This document shows, in pieces, positions 33,001 to 38,153 of a stretch of DNA of 38,153 bases. Position numbers and translations under genes: made by a program. Position 1 is the first letter of the stretch; the number at the start of each line of letters is the position of its first letter. The notes beneath the pieces were generated by a model. That model was not told the origin of the DNA. It made no database searches and saw only the letters and a program-made list of their open reading frames with translations. The DNA is from Bondarzewia mesenterica (taxonomy: Eukaryota; Basidiomycota; Agaricomycetes; Russulales; Bondarzewiaceae): contig SGPL01000015.1 of NCBI GenBank assembly GCA_004802705.1, positions 1 through 38,153 on the forward strand. The letters run 5' to 3'.

Positions 33001-33804
33001 ACATCAATCATCAGCCCCCGAGCCCTATACGCCTTCCGTGACGAGAGCTTCCTAGTTCTTGATCTTTGCACTCAAGGCACCCTCCTCGAGATTATCAATC
33101 GCGCCAACACCGCTGGCATTTCCCAACAAGGCGCCTGCCTAGATGAGCTCCTCGTCGCCTTCTTCACCATCGAATTCCTTCGCCTCCTTGAGGGCCTTCA
33201 CATTGCCGGCTTCATCCATGGCGACCTCAAAATAGACAACTGCCTGATCCGGCTCGACGACGTGCCCGGGTCAGCCGTTGCCGCCTGGTCAGGGACCTAT
33301 GACCCGTCAGGCGGAGGCGGGTGGAGCTACAAGGGGATAAAGATGATTGACTTCGGACGGACAATCGACACAAGCATGTTCCCGCACGGACAGACTTTCA
33401 TTGCGGAATGGCAGACTGATGCGAGGGACTGCTCCGAGATGCGGGAGGACAGGCCATGGACGTACCAGGCCGATTACTTTGGGCTCGCGGGAATTGTGTA
33501 CTGCATGCTATACGGCAAGTACATCGAGGCGTCATCCGTCGTGCCCGTGCCCGGCTCGCCCGGACGGCACAAGCTGTCTACGCCGTTCAAGCGATATTGG
33601 CAGACGGATATCTGGACAAGACTCTTCGACATCCTCCTCAATCCCTGCTTGGTCCGTCCTGACGGACGTCTGCCTCTCTCGGACGAGCTAGCGCAAGTAC
33701 GTGGCGAACTGGAGACGTGGCTACAGGGCAACTGCAATCGGAGCAGCAACACGCTGAAGGGGCTATTGAAGAAGGTCGAGCTTTCAGTCATGCGAGGGGA
33801 GTGA
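30016..33804 (+). CDS. BUB1: Bub1/Mad3 spindle-checkpoint kinase with ABBA-KEN-ABBA cassette
   Basis: Kinetochore kinase of the spindle assembly checkpoint. Four exons (30016-30422, 30474-31264, 31326-31393, 31450-33804) give 1206 residues. Order: N-terminal TPR/Mad3-homology domain (about 15-140, SSGLLELLEEATRKFKDDSS); a GLEBS-like Bub3-binding motif (about 331-355, TVTINTKEALADVF); FRPFVD at 402-407, KEN at 413-415, FKPFVD at 423-428; two more ABBA-like motifs, FKPFSD at 522-527 and FKPFVD at 553-558; then a C-terminal kinase. Kinase motifs look active: GEGGFG, VALKVV, HGDLKIDN at 1012 (HGD instead of HRD, usual for Bub1), and DFG at 1056. A highly acidic insert sits between the glycine loop and the ATP-binding Lys. 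I see no KEN box before the TPR domain. It appears to combine Mad3-like and Bub1-like functions, as in unduplicated MadBub proteins. Confidence 0.94.
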
Positions 33805-34002
33805 TCAGATGACTGATCCATTCTGGATCCCCGAACCGCGCTGGACGAGGATGCCATGACCACAGCGACATATGTAATACAACCACATTGTAACCGATTT
33901 GCCATTTGACCGTCATCAATTACCCTCAATGCGTTATCGCTAACATGAACATAAATCAATATTCTGGCTTGATTGCACACGGTGAACTTATACGCACATG
34001 TT

Positions 34003-35788
34003 CTACTCGTGTTTGGGAAGCTCGAGATTTGGACTGTCTGCTGGAGCATCGAACAGCAATTGTAAAGCCATTGCTTTGTCAGAACCTCTCCAACCGGTAA
34101 ACGATCGTATGCGTTTTTGCAACATGAACAATTGTCCCTCCTCTGGTGGTTTGATAGTCTCAAACAAAGGGGTTGAGATACCAACGGTCTCCTTTTTCGG
34201 GAGTTTGTGGAAAGGTGTCATAATCTGAACTAGGCGGAAGACTACAGCAGGCTTGCCCTCATCCTTGGGACGAGGTGACGGCTCCAAGCAGCACAACGCG
34301 GATCCTAGAATAAAGTTGGAATTGACAATCGGATTCGAAGGAGACCGCTATCTGTTTGCTTACCGTTATAAGCCGTACGATAAACTGTTTGATCCCAACA
34401 GGATAAAGGATTATGGAACTCGGCGACATGAACACGTCGTCCATGTTTAATCCAGAGCCTGAAGTAGATGCGAGAGAAGTCAATTAGGAATGGCTGCCCG
34501 AACGCGGTGATGATCGGATTCGCGGTACGATAGAGGGGCATGCGTGTGCTTGGAAGATTGAGGTCCTCTCGCTGCTGTTCCGGAGAAACGGTACTTCCTT
34601 CTGCAGGAATAGCCACTGGCAGGGCCGCATCTTCCTCCGGAAAGAATCGACCTATTTTAAATTGGTGGCTCGGAACATACCACGGTAGACCAGTCGAAAA
34701 GTTTAGGTCTGTCCCCTCTGCGAAACAGGCGGGATCAGCATCTTTGGTGATGCGGAAACGAAGTTGTCCCTCTTCATTTTCGTCGGCTGGCAGTGAGTGA
34801 TATAGAAAGCCACGTGTTCCAGGAGGAAACCGTTTATTGCCAGTTTTGTTTCCGGGAGACATGCTTTCATAGTTGAGAATCAGATTTACTTTCGTCGCCC
34901 TCGAGTCTGAGGTTCGAACGATAAANCCAGGGCGGCGGAGGCCTGAAATGTCGTGAAAATCCAAGGCAGTNATCTTTCGAGGTTCGAAGGTTCGAACAAT
35001 ACGAAACCTGTGAGCCAAGATAGCCTCCATAGTCAGAGATCGTTCTNATGATGGATTCTCTCTGAGGAGCAGGTCGCGAAGGGTGGAATACATGTTAGAA
35101 CTGAGAACATTCGCGAGCCGTTTCCTCCATGGAGTTCCGTTGACCAACAGCAGATCATGACCTTCGTGGAATGTAATTGAAGGATCCCCAGGCTNGGTGA
35201 CACGGAAGCGAAGTTGACCGTCTAAAATATCCGACGTCCTCGACTGACGGTAATAAAGATATCCGTGNGTTTCTGGNGGGAAGGGATCAGACTGGCCCAT
35301 TTTCGTCCGGTAATACCATAGTTGATTGCGCATCTGGGTCTTAGCGCCTTGTATATGGTAAGTCACGCGCTGCATGTTGGAGATATCGCGATATTCTGAA
35401 GGCAGGAGACGACGAGGATCCAAGCTTTGAATTGTACAATTTTTGCGTCCCAAGGGCCGGGAAGGGGTAANCGAATGCNCGGCGTCTGTTTGCTGAGATG
35501 AGACAACATGTTGAGTTGCAGCTACGAGATAAGCAGTATTCGAAAGGATGAGGATTGCCACGAACAAGCTGCCTAGCCAAATGCACAGGTGCCAGGCTNT
35601 TACAACGCCATTTCAAAGCATAGCAAAAAGGTTTGCATCCCGTGTAGTCGCNAAAAGCGAACCCGTGACGAAGTGCGAGATTATTTGGATTGCCAGATGT
35701 CTGAAAGAGGATGACTCGAGGACTCCGATGAAGCATCGAAGAGCTGATACTCCCGACGACGTGAAANGGAAATGACCTGATCACACAT
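34003..35788 (-). CDS. Type II membrane protein with duplicated uncharacterised basidiomycete domain
   Basis: Three exons (35716-35788, 34364-35596, 34003-34304) give about 535 residues. About 24 hydrophilic residues (SRRREYQLFDASSES) precede one hydrophobic segment (WLGSLFVAILILSNTAYLVAA), so a signal anchor is likely. Two copies of one module follow: HGYLYYRQ...DGQLRFRVT...HEGHDLLLVNGTPW and RGFLYHSL...EGQLRFRIT...AEGTDLNFSTGLPW. Then come FRLWIKHGRRVHV and, after the intron 34305-34363, a tail with AVVFRLVQIMTPF. I believe this module recurs in many mushroom genomes without an assigned function. The first intron acceptor includes an ambiguous base (35599) and the start is the least certain part. 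Several N occur in the coding sequence. No enzyme motif was found. Confidence 0.68.
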
Positions 35789-36152
35789 GGAGATCAGCAG
35801 CTGGCAACATGTCGTTGATNACATACTCACAGAGATGGGAACAAGTTGTAATGTTGGGCAAGTTCGTCGTGGAGAAGCCGAGTTTGAGCTGAGTCAGACC
35901 AACGCGTGTTAGCTGTCTGAAATAGCATTTCACCTGAGCAGCTTCTGCTTGAGAATGCGCAATAGACCACCCGTGNTTGCTCACACCTATTCCCATGCCG
36001 GAAAACAGTCTGGGATCCCCTACATCTNATCAAGCAGCATGCACAATGCGCCCCATTCCTCTNTCTCACCTTGAGCTNATAGTTGACCATTGCTAGACAA
36101 GTCTCCAAGCCAGCGACAAAAAATCGATACTGGCACTTTNGGGAGACCAAAT

Positions 36153-37790
36153 ATGCCTACCGTGACCTTGCCTTTTGCTCCCCATTGGNCACCGGCAAAG
36201 CCNACTACTGCAGATCGTGGGTTTGTCCAGTAATTGGCGGGTTTTCTTCAACTCATTTATCCATCATGATTACTAGTTGAATGGGCTGATCTCGCAGTGA
36301 TCGACCTTGCAAAGGCTAAGACACCAGAAGGCCAGGCAGAAGCCGTTATTAAAGCTCGGGATGCGATGCACAGGCAAGGCTTCTTCTATGTGATCAATCA
36401 TGGACTGGACAAAGCTCAGGTATGTNTNATTTTTCNATCGGTCTTGCGCACATATAAACTTTTTTNTAAATCGCTATATCTGCACCCATCTAGACTGAGC
36501 GTATCTTTGACATTGCCGCCCTCCCTTTCGCCCAGGTCTCTCCNGAAGAGAAGACATTATACGAGGCTAAGATAAAGGAGACGGGGACGTACATGGGGTA
36601 CAACCAACTCGCTCCAGTATTGGGTATGTGTTTACTCAGGTATCACTGGCAATNTGCTGCTCATTTGGAGCCTTAGCACATCGCGAACGGNGTTAGAGAC
36701 CGAATCGAACANTACAATTGTCAGTGCAGAGTCAGTCTTGTTATCCTCCCATGCCTTCCGCTCACTTGCGAACGGTGNTCCAGTCAACCGGAATGTCAAC
36801 CTCAAAGAGCATCCGGNAGCTGTGCGCCCGTTCTTACCGGAAATACAGTCTTTCATCCGTTTCAATCANGTCGAGGTTTTGCATGAAATTGCACGGTGAG
36901 CGAAACACTCGAAGCTCTGTCCGGAAGCACTCCCTCGGTCTGATTCTCATTCATGTTTTAGTTTGTTAGCTTTAGGACTCGAGCTGCCTGAGGAGACTCT
37001 TGTCCAAAAGCATAGCTTCGAAGATAAAAATAATACATACTGTAAGTGAGGTGTATTAACCATCACATTTTCGTTTGTGTCTAATTTACTACAGGCCGGT
37101 TCATGCTGTAGTAAGACGCTTTCATTTCCATAACCTTGGATTTGAATCTCTATACTTATGTGTCACTTAGCCACCCACGTCCCGACGAAGAGGAAACGCA
37201 GGCAGGAAATGTCTGGTTGAAGGGGCACGCAGGTCCGCACTTTGTCAGTGTCTGATGCAGTTGACACCCATATTTGTCGACAGACCATACTTCTNTGAGT
37301 ATTCTATGGAGTCAGCCAATCGGTGCGCTCCAGATTCGTGACACCGATGATAAATGGCGTTGGGTGAAGCATATCGATAACGCATTGGTGTGACTATTTT
37401 CGTGTCTATGTTCCTGAGATTTATCGATTCTTCACAATACNCAGGTCGTCAACTGCGGGGATGGCATGGAAATGCTCTCCGGAGGGTATTACAAATCTGC
37501 AGTCCACCGCGTCGTCCAGCCGCCGGAAGACCAACGCGGTCTCGACAGGCTCGGCGTGTTCTACTTCTGCTACGCTGATGACGACGTGCGTCTGGAGCCC
37601 CTCACGGAGAGTCCTCTTCTGCAACGGGTCGGGGGTGACCCGGCGGGCTCCAGAAGGCCAGGCACCCATGATGGAAGAGTGGAGGAAGGCAAGGACGGCG
37701 GCATATAGCACCAGTGATCTGAAGAAGGGTGACGAAGACGGCGTTGAGGAAGACGTTTTGCATGGGATCCGTGTNAAGTTTTACAACTGA
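36153..37790 (+). CDS. Isopenicillin-N-synthase-like Fe(II)/2-oxoglutarate oxygenase
   Basis: A non-haem iron oxygenase of the DIOX_N/2OG-FeII_Oxy superfamily; members oxidise small metabolites. Ten exons give about 363 residues. Visible: WADLAVIDLAKAKTPEGQ, QGFFYVINHGLD, YMGYNQLAP, NVNLKEHP, the iron-binding His-Asp pair in KGHADHTS, ILWSQPIGALQIRD, NCGDGMEMLSGGYYKSAVHRVVQPP (the distal His is in SAVHR) and RLGVFYF with the likely co-substrate-binding Arg. In the last exon five G at 37631-37635 shift the frame; with four, the protein continues VTRRAPEGQAPMMEEW to the stop at 37788-37790. The junction at 37041/37095 gives Cys where relatives usually have Trp. Many N are present. The substrate is unknown. 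Confidence 0.85.
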
Positions 37791-38153
37791 ATTCTGGCAN
37801 GACTTGTAACAACANCGCCTTCGTTATGAGGATCTCTATGATTCATGACGGTTCGCTCAGGCTTTCTTTCATNCCGTNTATNTTTGTCTCCTATGTAGNA
37901 CTGTGTATTTTGAGTTCANNGAATNACTTTGTCCNAGCCGATCGAGTTCGNTGAGATTCAGAGTNGCGNTGACCAGGGTCACTCCGTGGCNCTTCNAGTG
38001 ACNCTCCGCTGTTGCCGTTGCATTCGCTCACAAGCTNATTTGTTCNACGNGGAGNATAACAGNGNATGCCCCCACNAAGTTGTAGTTAACCTTCGTCATG
38101 GCACCCCTCCTGTAGTTTTACATANATNTNTTNTTNNNGNNACNTNATCNTNA
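37791..38153. other. Low-quality contig end, no feature
   Basis: The last ~350 bases have rising numbers of ambiguous bases, dense after 38120. This is the sequence beyond the oxygenase stop and looks like the ragged end of a contig. Nothing can be annotated reliably. Confidence 0.7.

Overview
The window is nuclear DNA from a filamentous basidiomycete, most likely an Agaricomycete (mushroom or wood-rot fungus). Three things point there: genes are split by roughly 90 short spliceosomal introns, mostly 48-82 nt; class I hydrophobin, DUF6534, DUF3421 and a basidiomycete-type 2OG-oxygenase occur together; and conserved genes sit 0.2-0.8 kb apart with no synteny of function. No rRNA, convincing tRNA, CRISPR array or intact transposon was seen. 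All exon models were made by eye from splice signals, reading phase and conserved protein motifs.

Layout. 1-1351 (+): 3' part of a hydrophobin with a long repeat-rich N-terminal extension. 2824-5676 (-): Ras GTPase-activating protein (gap1/sar1 type). 5677-8052: no gene resolved. 8053-8694 (-): small PY-motif membrane-hairpin protein. 9552-12978 (+): BRO1-domain pH-response adaptor PalA/Rim20. 13222-14050 (+): DUF3421/DM9-like protein. 14295-16317 (-): Wss1-type DNA-protein-crosslink protease, sharing a 178-bp divergent promoter with 16496-19589 (+), ATP-dependent 6-phosphofructokinase. 19850-21405 (+): Bqt4-like inner-nuclear-membrane protein. 23032-23608 (+): interrupted coding-like stretch. 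23824-26105 (-): DUF6534 seven-helix-type membrane protein, with a decayed relative just upstream. 28360-29818 (+): zinc-independent MDR oxidoreductase. 30016-33804 (+): Bub1/Mad3 checkpoint kinase. 34003-35788 (-): type II membrane protein with an internally duplicated, uncharacterised domain. 36153-37790 (+): Fe(II)/2-oxoglutarate-type oxygenase. The last ~350 bases are low quality.

The genes do not form a pathway; this is ordinary mixed fungal gene content (signalling, pH sensing, glycolysis, genome stability, nuclear architecture, mitosis). The most notable signals are an ABBA-KEN-ABBA degron cassette plus two further ABBA-like motifs in the Bub1-type kinase; four introns that splice correctly only with GC-AG ends; the zinc-binding motif of Wss1 spread over three exons with a 15-nt microexon; a hydrophobin fused to acidic and Tyr/Ser repeats; and a very finely split DUF6534 gene. 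Several genes carry one-base frame breaks, most of them in homopolymer runs, which read as assembly errors and matter to any gene caller.
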